Shown: positions 51,301 to 64,000 of the stretch, one piece after another
Layout: each line of letters begins with the position of its first letter
Numbering within the stretch: the stretch's first letter is position 1
DNA from: Vanilla planifolia
Lineage: Eukaryota; Streptophyta; Magnoliopsida; Asparagales; Orchidaceae
DNA: 64,000 bases
Assembly: GCA_023846275.1 (NCBI GenBank)
Contig: JAIUJO010000225.1
Span: forward strand, 761,100-825,099
Direction: 5' to 3'
The notes under the pieces: model-generated
Databases searched by the model: none
What the model was told of the DNA's origin: nothing
What the model saw: only the letters and a program-made list of their open reading frames with translations
Made by a program: the position numbers and the translations under genes

Positions 51301-54300
51301 ATGTTATAGCATTAAACCACATATACTATGAGAATTATATTACTTTTATTTATTTATTTGATATTGCTTTAATTTTCTTCATTTTTAGCTTTATAATTTC
51401 TTTAATAAATTAAAATATTATAACTAAATATTTTTTATTCTTTTTTATTTTCATAATTTGAAACTTTTCTAAACATGGTACAATCGAGACAAATCAAGCA
51501 TCATCAGACCATTCTTGTCAAGCTTTATCCAATTAAATTTTCATTTATATATTTTTTAAAATATTTTAGTTTTTTAATTTTTTTTTTTACTTTTTTTGAT
51601 ATTTTGTTTTGTATAAGCTTTCATGATTGAGGTTGTTATACTCCATCTCCTTAATGTAAAATTTAGCTTCCAATTTCAATCAAGTTCTCTCTTGCATAAT
51701 AATGAGATAAAAAAATTTATTATTATTTCTATATTTTAATTTGATGTTGCATAATAATTGAAAATGATGTTTGATTTGTACAAAAAACATTATAGGACTC
51801 ATCTTGACCTGTTCTATCAAATTAAATATTCATTTTTATATTTTTAAATATTTAGGTTTCTATAGTTTTAATTGTCTTTATGAGTCATTTAAATTCATTA
51901 TAGATTTGTCAAACGATGATGTCACAAGCAAATCTTTATTGTCACGAAATGTTGTTTCCTTGTATAATTTTCCTTATTTTTTAAATATACTCATTTTCAT
52001 TTGGTTATTTTTCTTTTTAGTAGTAAATATCCATTCATGTGACATTAACAACACTTCGAATTTGATAAATAAAAGATCTTACATTTATCAAATTTCATAT
52101 TTATATTTACTCAACATAGAAATAATACTTTATTATTATTTATGCTTATTTTCCATTATATTTCATATTATTTCAAAACTAGGTTCACCTAAGAAAAAAA
52201 TATATCATCGGACTAATCTCAATGAGCTCTATCAAAATAAATATTTATTTCAAATTTTTAAAGTTTTTTCCCATTTATTTGGTATGCTTTGTGACATTTC
52301 AAACACTACCTGATTTAATGATTGAAGATATCACACTCAATTCTCTTAAAATCATTAACTACAACTATGAATTATGATTTATCTTAGTTCTTCAAATGTT
52401 CTCTTAGAATTGATTATATTGCTAGAAAATTTAATTCTCCTATTACATGACCTTACATTGCACTTATTTTATTATATTTCATCTATTTAAATTTTCTTTT
52501 TTTATTCATCAATATATATTTATTGAAAATTTAAAATAGGTTGACAAATCTTTGAGACATTTTTATTTGCTCTAGATTTGAAGAATTAGCACGTTACACA
52601 TAGTCTCCTTAGTATCTTACATTATGACTTCCTATACAATTAATAAAATTTCTTTAAAATTTTTGTTTTCTTTTGCATATGTTACTAACTCAATCTTCTC
52701 TCATGTGATACTCACAATACTTCAATTTCGTTAGCTTACATTTTGTTAAATAATCAAAATTTAGTTTTAATATATATATATATAATATTAAAATAAAATT
52801 TATTATTGTGTTGGCCTATTTATTAGATTAAATCTTACTAATTTTAAATGTAGTTCCATCAAGATGATAAATATGTCTTTGTCCTCATGTAGATGTGCTA
52901 TATCAATTACATATCTATTTTTTATCTTTCTTAATATTTTCGTTATGCATTTTTCATAATTTATGAGATATTTTAATTCACACCTAATTTGATGATTAAT
53001 GGCATTACATTAATCTCCTTAGTATCTTGGAATGAACTTTTTTCTTAAAATGTATCTCATGTCATAAAAGATTTTATTTTCATTTAGTTATATTTCTATC
53101 ACACCCAAAATCCCATCTCATGTGACTTTCACATTATTTTGGTTTAGTTATATTATGTTGCACCATATTATCTTATTTTAGTTTTAAAATAGATGTACTT
53201 AATTTTTAAAAAAATATTATTATGTCTACTTATTTATTTTTGTAATTTATAGTAGCCCATAATAAGACCTGATTAAGATAAAACAATCACCATGGACTTA
53301 TCGAGATAAGCTTTATCGATTTAAATATTCACTTCAACATTTATTAATATTTTATTTTCCATGATTTTAGTAAGCTTTTTGAGTGACTTTTATTCATTCC
53401 AAATTTGACCATTAACGATGCTAAACTCAAAATGCATAATATCTTGTAATGCAACTTTGTTATATAATTTGTTTCAATTTTTTAATTTGGTTATATTTCT
53501 TTTTAACTTCAAATCTTCTTTCGCCTCTCCTTTACATAATTTTTTTTTTTAGATAACATTTCTTATATTTACCTCATTTCAACTTTAATATATATTTACA
53601 TGACATAAAGAAGGCAATTTGCTTTTTTGAGCTTATTTATAGTGGTAATTCATAGTATTTCTGAACAAGGCTTGATCAAGATCAAATAAATACAATTATA
53701 CTCATCTTAATAGCTCTATCCAATTAAATATTCATTTTCTTATTTTTTAATGCATAATTTTCACTTATTTTGACATGTTTGGAATGACATTTTGGTTCAT
53801 GCCAAATTTAATAATTGGAGATGCTGCACTTGATCTCTTTAATATCTAAGAATACAACTTTTACAAACAATTCATTTCATTTCTTAACAGTTTCACTTTA
53901 ATTTATTTATATTGCTGTGAAACTAAATTCTATCTTCATGTAACTTTCATAATGCCTTTAATTTATTATAACATATTTATTTAATTTATATCATTTTATC
54001 TTTAATATAGTTTTAGTTAAATATTTATTTTTATGTTTTTAATAAATTTTATTTTCTTGTTTTTTGGCATATTTTATGTGATGTTTTGAAAATTGAGGAT
54101 TTTACACTCAATTTCATTTACATCTTGCAAAAAATGTTTCCCTTTTCTCTAAATATGTTCCTTTGTTTTCGTTAAATTACCATGAATGTTCAATATGCTC
54201 TAATATGACAATTACATTACATTGATTTGGATATTATGTATAACTTTTATTTCTCTTTTTTTTAATAATATTTTTATTTAGCAAAAAAACAAAAAAATTT

Positions 54301-57300
54301 ATCATATATTCTATTTTAAATTTTTAATTTGTCATAATTCTAAACATGATTCAATCGAGGTCAAACAAACTATGTTGGACTCATGTTTAAGAGTTCTGTC
54401 TAAATATGTTTTAATTTCAATTATTTTAATAATTGTATTTTCTAGGGCATTGGTGTGTATTTTCAGGCATTTTGATTCTTACTTTGTTTGATAATCAAGG
54501 ATGTTATAATCAATCTCCTTAGTATCATGGAATGCATCTTTCTATTATAATTTAAATAATTTCATTAAAAATTTTGCAATTATAACATTAGATATTCTCT
54601 TGTATATTTTCTAAATCACTTTAATTTTGTTATATTTCATTGCCTCAACTAATCTCATTTATACTTTAATATGAATTAATTTAATATCAAAGTAATAATT
54701 TATTACTATTAATGAATTTTAATTTTTTTATTTTATAGTAATTCAAAAGATGGTACAGTTGGGAGGAAACAAGTGCCATTCAACTTGTGTCAATCAGCTC
54801 TTCAAAATTAGTTATTTGTTTGCAAATTTTACTTTGTAAGGTTTTGATATGATTAGTAAGAATTTTGGTATTGTACATAATTACTCTTTTAGGGATGTTA
54901 ATAATCACAGTACCTTGAATTTCAACTTTATGCTATTACATATCTAGTTTTTCCAAATTTTTTTCTTTTGATTTGGTTATATTGTAATCTAACTATAAAT
55001 CTCTTGTGTGAAAATTTCAACACTTTGAATTGGTTATATTACTTAGCATAAATTTTTCATAATTTAACCTCAATATATGTTAACTAAATATTAAATTTAT
55101 ATATATTTATTATTTGTGCTTATTTTCTCTGATATTACATAGTAACTGTAATGAATGTAAGATCGAGATGAAAAAAAATTGTTGAATTCATCATAACTAG
55201 CTATATTTAATTAGATATTCAATTCTATATTTTTAAAGATTTTATTTTATAGGTTTTTTTAACACTTTACTAGGCATTTCAATTTGTATTACATTTCACA
55301 ATCGAGGATGTTATATTCATTCTCCTTAGCTACATGGAATGTATCTTTCCTGTAAAAGCTATCTCATTTTTTCACTTTTTTCATTTTCATTTGGTTATTT
55401 TACTAATTAATTCTAAAAGTCCTCTTATTTGACATTTACATTAGTTTTATTAGTTTATAATAACGTTTTAAATTAATCTCATTTCAAGATCAATACATAT
55501 TTGCTTAATATTAGAATAATGTATTTTTTTATTAATAAATATTTACTTTTATAATTCACAAATGTGGTCAGTTGGAGATGAAACAAACGTTATTTAAATT
55601 ATGACTATGAGTTTTATCTAATTTAAAGTTCATTTTTATTCTTTTAGATATTTATTTTTTACTATTAAGCATGGTGTGTGAGAAATTTGTTTTGTACCTT
55701 TTTTAACTAGAAGAGGATGTTATACTCAATCTACTTTAATTCTTTGAATATGACTTTCCCATACAATTTATCTTATTTTGATAAATTTAATTCCTTGATT
55801 AGTTTATTTTTTTCTTAAAGTTCTAATTGTACTTTAGTGTGACCTTTATATAACATCAATTTAGATATATTGCATTTCCTTAATTTTTCTAACTTCAACT
55901 TTAATCTTTATATACATGTTATTCAAAAAATAATTTATCAATATTTATACTTCTTTACTTGGTAAATAAAGCTAAAACAAATATCGTTAGACCCATCTCC
56001 TTAAGCTATATCAAATTATACATTCATTATTATATTTGTAAATATTTTTTTCTCGTTCGTTTACTATATTTAGGAGATATTTTCATTCATAACAGATTGA
56101 TTGATCATTGATGTTACATTTGATCTCCTCATTATTCTAGAATTCTATTAAAAATTAAATTTAAATAATTTTTTAAAATATTTTCCTTTTATGTTGCTTT
56201 GATTTTGTTCTTTTAAATTGAATAAATTATCTCATTTCATGTGTATATATATTTAGTTAATATAAGCATTAAAAAATCATTTCCTCTTCAATTTATATTC
56301 ACCTAATATTATAATAAAATGTAATATTATTTAAAAATATTTATTTTTGTAACTTGAAGTATTTCAAAATGACACCTAATCTAGGCAAAATAAATCATGT
56401 TAAACTCATCTCGATGAGTTATATATAGATAAATACACTATTATATTTCTAAACATTTTTTTAAGTGTTTGGGCATTCTTTGTAAGGCATTTGAATTAGT
56501 ACCTAATTTGACTTTTGAGATTATTACACTTGATCTCCATATATTTTTTAATGAAAAGTTTCCCTAATCTTTATCTCATTTATTTAAAGTTTTTGGTTTG
56601 TTTCTTTATTTTATGATGGAACTTGAAGTCTCCTTTTGTTTAATCAAAATATTACTTTGATTTGGTTATATTACATTACTTTAATTTATCTCATTCTAGT
56701 CTTAATATATATTTATTTAAAATTAAAACTATAATTTATTATAGATTCTATTTATTGAGTTTAATAATTTAAAGTAATTCCAAATTATGTGTAATAAAGA
56801 TGACACAACTATCATTAGAATAATATTGATGAGCTTTATCTAACAAAATATTTGTTATGCATATTTAATTATTTTATTCTAGAGTTTATACAAACTTTAT
56901 AAAATATTTTGATTCATAATAGATTTACATTTGAGGATATCATGTTCTTTCTGCTTAATATCTTGCTATAATACTTGTACAATTTATCTAATTTGTTAAA
57001 ATTGTTTTCTTTAATTTGGTTATATTACTTTTTACATCGCTTTGAATTTCTATATTATATTTATTTAATTTATCTCCTTTTAGTAGTAATAAACATTTAC
57101 TTAATATTAAATAAAATTTATTTTTATTTTTTCAGCTTATTAATTTTTTTTAATTCACAGTAATTCTAAACAAGCCCTTATAAAGATTAAACAAATATCA
57201 TGTGACTCATATCAATGAGCTAGATATAGCTCAATGATCATTATTTAAATCTTTAAATATTTTGTTTTCTATAATTTATAAACTTTTTATGAGGCATCTA

Positions 57301-57780
57301 ACTTTCTATGTGATTCGAATGTCGAAGATGTCACACCTGATCATTTTAGTATCTTGGAATGCAACTTTTCTATGAAATTTATTTCATTTATTAAATAATT
57401 TTCTATTATTTGGTTATAATATAATACAGCTGTAAATCTCTATCATGATTTATAAATCGTATTGATTTTATTCAATTAAATTATTATTTGTACTTCTTCA
57501 CTTTGGTAATTCTAATAATTCAGAATGAGCTATAATCATAGAAGAAACAAATTCATTAGTCTAGTCTACACAAGCTCAATCAAATTAAATATTTATTTTA
57601 TCTATTTAAACTTTTTTGCCAAGATTCTAGTTTACTTTACAAGGCATTTGCATTCATATCATATTTAATAATCGATTATGTTGCACTTGATCTTTGTGGT
57701 TTCTTGGTATACACCATACTAGCTTAATTTTCCAAATTTATTCAAATATTTCTTTTAAAATATGGTTATACTATAATTGA
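48396..57780 (+). repeat. AT-rich 0.42 kb tandem repeat, right arm, part 2
   Basis: This continues the plus-strand array after the gypsy insertion. Landmarks such as TTTGATGATTAAGGATGTTA (near 49890), GATTTGGTTATATTACATTA (near 56658) and ACTCATCTCGATGAG (near 56404) recur at about 0.4 kb spacing. The last units stop at about 57780 (ATGGTTATACTATAATTGAA). No gene was recognised. The frame at 51771-52313 (180 codons) is low in complexity and rich in Ile, Leu, Phe, Tyr and Asn, it runs through several monomer landmarks, and it has no family signature. I regard it as chance. Confidence 0.85.
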
Positions 57781-58389
57781 AGTAAAAAATGATTGTGTTA
57801 ATTTTACAAGAAGGAAGTGGATTATGGGTTTAAAATATTTTGTCTAATTTTAAGATTATATTTATTTTTGAAAAATTATTTAGAAAACAGTGATTGATAA
57901 CTATATTAATTTTTAATTTTTATGATAAAAAAATGAAACTAAAAGTTAAAATGGTACATTAAAGTTTTAGGTAGTTTTGTTCAATGTAGAACATATGTCT
58001 ACCCTCCACTCAAGGTTATGAAAGAACTCACTTAGTAAAAGTGTTACAACTTAATGCCTTTCCTCACTACTCCTCTTAAACTTATTATTTTTTATGTGTT
58101 TAATTGTGACCCTATCCTTATCAAGCTTAGCCCTAACATGATTTTTTACTTGATTAAACTAGACTAAGTCTTTGTAAATGTCTAGCCACCCTATCAAAGG
58201 AAAAATAAAAGTATATTGAATATTAAATTTTTAAAAAAAGCATAAAATTTTTCTATGTTTATTTATGACAGAATAGTGCAAAGAATTTAAAACTATAAAG
58301 TGCATTTTTTAAATAAACTCTTATCAAAATTAGAATTCACGAGAAAAATTTTAAAATTTAAGTAGTTTTAAGCCATACATGCTACTTGA

Positions 58390-59820
58390 AGAAATTTATA
58401 ATAATAGAATATGATGTCCTTCTGTGAGATTTTAAAATGTTATTCATGTTCATCAATAATTTCATGCATATTGGTTAGTTATTTATAAAAATAATTTATT
58501 ATAATCATCAAAAAGTAAAAGAAAAGCTATTTAAAAAGGTACTTTCAAACAACATCAAAAGGTATTTTTTAAACAACATAAATAATACTTTCAAAACTCT
58601 AACAACATTGGCACATTTGATGGCTACTTAGATAATTAGTAGAAAAAATTTGCAGGAGTATTTGGTCTTCTTGAGGGAGTTCACGATAGTCTAATCAAAT
58701 ACTACAAAGTCAAAAGAGTTCATGATTGTTGTATGAAGTTTTGTTAAGTTTGGCCTATTCATTTAAGTCAAATGATATTTGGATCATTCAATTCATCTAT
58801 AGTAAAGAAGGATTAGATCTAGATCATAGGATTCAAATTGAAGTAATTTTTGCCAATTAAATCAAGGTTAGACTATTTCTAAAGATAAAAATAAACAAAG
58901 GCATTCGATGAAGTCAAACGTGATCTTGATCATCGAATTTCAAGCCAAGATTGTGTGCTTGTAGTGGATTAAGCAAATGCAGTCTTATTAAATAATTGAT
59001 GTTTAGAAATAATCAATGTTTTAGTCACTAAATTTAAAATAAAAGTCAATCCCATGTATATAATGGAATGATAATTTGCAATTTTGCAATATTTTTCATG
59101 CATGGATAATGTTAGCCAAACTTATGTAGGCTCCCATCATGTGCTCATGGGATTTCAACACCTAGTTCACTCATATGGTTATAGGATTATAGGTTAAATT
59201 TGGTGACATAAGCAAACCTTTAAACATGTTACACCAACTACGTGTAGGACTACACCTAGGCCATGATCGGGCATGAAGATTAATTTGTATTAGTCTCTAA
59301 TCCCTACACTTGTGAATTCTTACTTCAACTAGCTTTGCCAAATTGCGTTGTTCTCATGCACAGCTTGTGATGGCATAAATGTTTTTTAATGAAGAAAATT
59401 TAACTTAATTAAAATTTTAATTTGCCAAAGTTTAACGGTGCACATGAAATTTTATAAAGATATAAGTTTAATCAAAGAAAAGAATGATTGAGAAAAATTA
59501 AATCTTAGATGTTTCCAAAATAAAGAAAAAGATGATCAAATCAAATGATTAAGTTGGGATTTGAAAGTGAGATAAATTGAGTTGAGCCTTATAATCAAAA
59601 AGTTAGCATTTTGTAGTAAAAAAATCCTTCTCAAATTTATTGCACATGTACTCAATCGTTGCATCTTATTGAACCATCCAAGGTGCCTTCGAGACAACAA
59701 ATTCACCATCTTTAATGGTATGTGGCCATCTCCCTATAAGTAAACATGTTTCACAATGAACAAAAGCTTTGTAATAAAATGTTAAATATTTATCACTTGT
59801 CTCATTGAATATAGGAGTCA
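58390..59820 (-). repeat. Diverged direct repeat, copy 1 (candidate 3' LTR)
   Basis: Words shared in order with copy 2 include CATGGATAATGTTAGCC against TGTGGATAATGTTGGC, ATTTCAACACCTAGTTCACTC (near 59152 and 62880), AAGAAAATTTAAC, CTTATAATCAA and TCTTTAATGG, down to TGTCTCATTGAATATAGGAG against TGACTCATCAAACATAAGGG. Many indels separate them, so the copies are old. The end nearest 58390 is approximate. Confidence 0.65.
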
Positions 59821-62189
59821 CCTATCTCTCACTATTAATGATGATAAGGCATAAATTTTTGGATAAGCATATAACAAATAAAAAATAATATTTAATATGT
59901 ATTAAGAGTTATTCAAAATAAAATTTATATCCTCCTCTTTGCTTCATGCTCCATTTTGCTATATGATCCCCTCACTTAGTTATTACTCTAACTTTTATGT
60001 AAACCATGATCATTCTCTCACATTGACACTATTAAAAGGTAGGTATTATTTATATAATTTTTTACAACAACATAGAACAAGTTTTTTAAATACATAAGCC
60101 ACTTTTTAATTTAAAGTTAGATACTTTAATTCTATTAACCATCTAAGACATAACCTCTACTAAGGTGAAATCTTACATTAATTCCTCTAATAAATTGTTG
60201 GTCACTAAGCCTAAGAATTAATCTTATACTTAATTTTTATCAAGACTTTCTATTATCAATTCATGATATGAACCTACACCCTTTAGGACTTCTTCAATAA
60301 ATATTCATTCTATGATTAATGCATATGTACTATGATGAACCTCTGTCATGGAAACTTGAGGATATCATTTAATTGATTTGAATTAATTTTGATACTACCA
60401 AACTCAAGATAGCTACTAACTTGCTTCATCTCCATATTCTTTATTATCTAATTTATATTTTCCATTATTCAAAAATAGGCTCATTAGTTACTTCATCTAC
60501 TCATTATTTTTTTTCATTAAGTGCCTTCTGTAATTCACCCATCACATATAACATATATGGTTTTTTCTCTCTAATTATCAAATCAATTTAACAAAATTTT
60601 CAATTATCTCTTTTCAATTTGAAAGAAAATAACTAATGTAAATCTTAAATAACAACGATCAATCTCAAATTTATATTGCTTTCTAAAAATCAAATCAATT
60701 ATTTCCAAATATAAACTAATTAGCATGTGATCTTTTTGTTAATATTCTACATGACCTATTTTTTTGTTTTTTCCTATCCATTGCACACCCTTACATGATT
60801 TCCTAAGTGGGAGATAGAAATTTACCTCATATTCTTAATTCCTCAAAATAATCATAGAGATACCTTATTTTTAAAATTCGTTACCATTAAATTAAAATTA
60901 GTTTAACTCTCTAATTCTTTAATATCTTATCTTCATTCCTTGCAATGATTTATATTAGGCATCCACTTGTATCTATTATTCTTTAGATTTATTGATTTCC
61001 TATTTGGAAAATCAAATGTAAGATGTCCAGAATTTCATCAATAATTGTAGATAATATTTGACATAACTTGATAATTAGATAGATGCAAAAAAGGAATACA
61101 AGATGTATTGCACACATTGGTATATGATTTTTATAATATACAATTATCATGCAAACATGCATTACTTCTTGTCACATGGTTGAAAGATTAAACAAGTTGA
61201 AGCATATGTGAAGCATTCAAGTAAAGATTACTATTTTCCAAATCACTAAATGAAGTAGTGCATGGAGGTATACGGATATGGTTACAAGCATATACATGAG
61301 AAAATAAACTAGGATAATTGGACTTTAGAACATGTATTTCTTTGAAATTTTATTAATTTCTCTTTCAAGTAAACAATTTTGTTTTCCTAAATTTTCATTC
61401 TCTAATTTTAAATAATTATTGAATTTAATATATTTTGACTTTTCAATTTCATATTTTTTATTTGAAGCTTTCAAACATGAGACATTAGAAATATAGTAAT
61501 GAACTTATTTATTGAAGAAATATTTTTCTCTTTAAGTGCATCACATTGTTCATGCAATTCAAAGATTCTATATTAAAATTTTACATAAACATTTCAAGGA
61601 CATCATACATGTTAATTAATTTTTAATTCTTAGCAACAAATTTATTAAAAGAATTTAATATTTCATTAAAAGATTCCAAGATGGACTCATGGCTAGAATT
61701 AAAAGTTTTTTATACAGGTTTATTTCCATGATTCATCTCTAAATTGAATTTCCTCGCCTTCCACTCCTTCTTTTCTTCTTTTTTTATGTTCATGTCTTAT
61801 TACCATCAATATCTTAAGATTCATTCTCACTATACAACCTATGTAATCCTTACATCATCTCAAAATATGTTGTGGCCATACACACTTTCAGACTACTTTG
61901 TTCAAGCAATATACAAAATAAAGAATTAATTCCTTTAACATAAATTGACTAATAACTTCTATCTTTGGGAAGCACACAACAATGAGTAATAAGATTCTAC
62001 AAATCATTATCAATCTTTTGAATAACATTTTTAAAGACATTTTTACAAATAAAAAACTTTTCACTCTTAAATAATGAAGGACAATAGGATAAAAGAACTT
62101 CACTTGAAGTTTTGGCAATATCAACTATGAGCAAACTAATTGTTGAACACTTAAATATAATAATTACAACAACAAATTCAAGTTGTTTG
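59821..62189. other. Internal part of the decayed insert, no intact gene
   Basis: About 2.4 kb between the two direct repeats. On the minus strand at about 61710-61330, short pieces such as HESILESFNEILNSFNKFV and, after frame changes, LKLENENLGKQNCLLEREIN can be read. They are coiled-coil-like and resemble in style the C-terminal part of a copia gag, but stops and shifts are frequent. On the plus strand nothing was recognised (the frame 61744-61929 is probably chance). The rest shows no identifiable feature. Confidence 0.45.
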
Positions 62190-63548
62190 GTGGAATTTGA
62201 CATAGCCTTTCTTTAAGATGCTAAAATCTTGTTCATGTTTGTTGTTCATTTCATTCACAATGTTTAGATAAACATAGAAAAACTTTTGTTATAACCTTTA
62301 TAAAATCAAAGAAAAATTTTGTTAATAGATGCTTCAAAATAACTTAAAAAATTTTTAAACTTATTAAAAAATGTTTCCAAGCACTACTTGTAATGGTACA
62401 TATATTGGCTAGTGAAATAGCTAATATGTAGGATCGAGAGGAGTCATTGGAACTCCCTTGAGGAGGTCATGGTCATTCATTAAACATTAAAATGGAGCAT
62501 GAGTTATGGAGGTTTGGATTAAGAAAAATTAGGTCTTGACCATCTCATGAAGTTAGATGTGAACATATCATTTGATTAATGAATGGAATATAAGGATTTG
62601 ATATTGATTGTAAAAGTGAAAATAATCGAAGTTGTTCTATGAAATTGAACATGATCTTGGCCATTTGATTTTAAGCCAAAAATGAGCACTTGTAACAGAT
62701 CAAATAGGTATTGTTCGATCAAAGATTGAATAGTAAGAAATAACACATTCTTTAGCCAACAAATGTTGGGTAGAACTTACTACCAAATTACTTGTTGGAG
62801 AAATAGTTAGTGCTCTATAATATCTTTTAGATGTGGATAATGTTGGCTGAACTATGGTTGGGTTCCTTATGTGCTCAAGATTTCAACACCTAGTTCACTC
62901 TTGTGCTTATGGGAACACATGCTATATTTTGGCTCTAAAGCTACCCTTTAAACACATTACCTTTATTACGTTCTATACTATACCAAGGCCATTACCAGGT
63001 CCTTATTTGACTTTGTTCCAATCTTTTGTACATATGTTTCTAAATGCTAACTCGGGCAAGCTCAGTAAAATTACTCTGTTTTGGGGCAGAGCTTTTGATT
63101 TGGTTTAACTTTTTTAAATAAGAAAATTTAACATAATAAAAGTATTAATTTACCAAAAATTTAAAACTACACAAGGAATTTTACAAAGATATTGATTTGA
63201 CTGAGCAAAAGATAGAGTAAAAATTGGATTTCTATATGCTTCATAAAAAAGATTAATCAAATTGTATGCTTAAATTTTGATTTAAAAGAGAGATGAATGG
63301 CGACCTTTCTTATAATCAACAAGCGTAACATTCTAAGGCAAAAAAAGAGAAACCTTTTCAAATTTGATGCGCATGTCTTCAATTCTTGAAGCCAACTTAG
63401 CACTCCGAAGTGTTTTGAGGACCAATAATTTAAGTTCTTTAATGGTGCGTGGTTGTTCTTTATAAGAAAATTTGTTTCCAAACTAAACAACCCATTAGAA
63501 TAATATGCTAATAATTTAAAACTTGACTCATCAAACATAAGGGTGACA
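62190..63548 (-). repeat. Diverged direct repeat, copy 2 (candidate 5' LTR)
   Basis: Partner of 58390-59820, lying about 3.7-3.8 kb further along in the same orientation. The minus-strand start TGTCACCC is at 63548. Frames at 62854-63108 plus and 63257-63538 minus fall inside it, and neither is preserved in copy 1, so they are not genes. Confidence 0.65.
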
Positions 63549-63559
63549 AAACAATAATG

Positions 63560-64000
63560 TAAGAAATCTCCTCTATTATTGTATTAGATCCCATTGATTT
63601 TATGGTATTTCATTTTTTTAATTTATCTAATTTTTTTAATGCTTATTTACTTAATAATAAAATTGTAATTTATTATTATTTATACATTTTTACTTAATTA
63701 ATTTAAAGTAATTCTAAACCAAATCCAATCGAGATGAAACAAATGTTATTCGATTTGCCTCAACGAGCTATATACAATCATGTATTGATTTTTTTATAAT
63801 TCTAAATATTTTATTTACTTAGGTTTTGTCATGTTTTATGAGGAATTTAGATTTGAACCTTATTTGATGAATAAGGATGTTCAATTCAATTCCCATAATA
63901 TATTGTGATGCGACTTTTTCATACAATTTATCTCATTTCTTTAAATTTTTTTCTTTGATTTTCTTATATTACAATCAAACTTTAAATCTCCACTTTTGTA
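63560..64000 (+). repeat. AT-rich tandem repeat, right arm, part 3 (continues past window)
   Basis: The array resumes with AAATCTCCTCT and then shows TAATTTATTATTATTTATAC, a GAGATGAAACAAATG block near 63732, and GATGAATAAGGATGTTCAAT near 63867. The orientation is the same as before the insert. Confidence 0.85.

Larger units (their letters stand above)
57781..63559 (-). mobile_element. Probable old LTR-element insertion, heavily decayed
   Basis: The tandem array stops near 57780 and resumes at about 63560 with nearly the next bases of the same unit (ATTACTAT... on the left, AAATCTCCTCT on the right). The 5.8 kb between therefore looks like one insertion. It holds two diverged direct repeats, at about 58390-59820 and 62190-63548. 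Read on the minus strand, the outer copy starts TGTCACCCTTATGTTTGATG, close to the start of the copia LTR at 9862 (TGTTACACCCTTGTGTTTGATG). The minus-strand sequence just outside the inner copy (59821-59835) is purine-rich, like a polypurine tract. No RT or integrase motif remains. The left terminus and target duplication are not certain. Confidence 0.55.

Noticed and set aside
51771..52313. 180-codon plus-strand open frame
   Set aside because: It runs through standard monomer landmarks, is dominated by Ile, Leu, Phe, Tyr and Asn, and is not kept in neighbouring monomers. It is probably a chance frame in AT-rich repeat.
62854..63108. 84-codon plus-strand frame near the right end
   Set aside because: It falls inside one of the two diverged direct repeats and is not open in the partner copy near 59120-59380.
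1..64000. CRISPR-like or bacterial features
   Set aside because: The regular spacing of the 0.42 kb unit is far too long for CRISPR, units are diverged, and the window contains plant retroelements. No bacterial gene was seen.

Overview
The window looks like nuclear DNA of a land plant, most likely a flowering plant. Three things point that way: a decayed Ty1/copia retroelement with plant-style gag and pol, a Ty3/gypsy element with a chromodomain-like tail, and a fragment of the chloroplast gene psaB inserted in the DNA. The species cannot be named from the sequence. I found no intact host gene, tRNA, rRNA or CRISPR array. Nearly every open frame in the AT-rich parts looks like chance.

The background of the window is one very AT-rich, diverged tandem repeat with a unit of about 0.42 kb. 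By eye it fills most of 1-3375, 11741-20470, 22685-39549, 48391-57780 and 63560-64000, roughly 90 units. The units run on the minus strand in the left arm and on the plus strand in the right arm. The arms are separated by a 2.2 kb non-repeat spacer (20471-22684). In the right arm the units are grouped into a higher-order repeat. A block of many monomers at about 22720-28330 recurs, monomer by monomer and with shared broken monomers, at about 29440-37390, and its opening recurs again at 37390. This inverted, higher-order, unassigned satellite-like array is the most interesting feature of the window.

Four later insertions interrupt the array. (1) A copia element at 3376-11740 carries gag, protease, integrase, RT and RNase H, all broken by stops and frameshifts. 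Its 3' LTR is complete and its 5' LTR has lost its outer 552 bp. (2) A psaB plastid fragment lies at 35125-35467. (3) A gypsy element at 39550-48390 has a perfect 5-bp target duplication (AATAT), an initiator-Met-tRNA primer site and a polypurine tract. It retains gag, protease and integrase, but RT and most of RNase H are missing through a clean deletion. (4) An old, much decayed insert of about 5.8 kb lies at roughly 57781-63559. It has two diverged direct repeats that look like LTRs read on the minus strand, and their outer end resembles the start of the copia LTR.

The copia and gypsy proteins are described from their reading frames and motifs. All lineage names are family-level judgements made by eye, and no database search was run.
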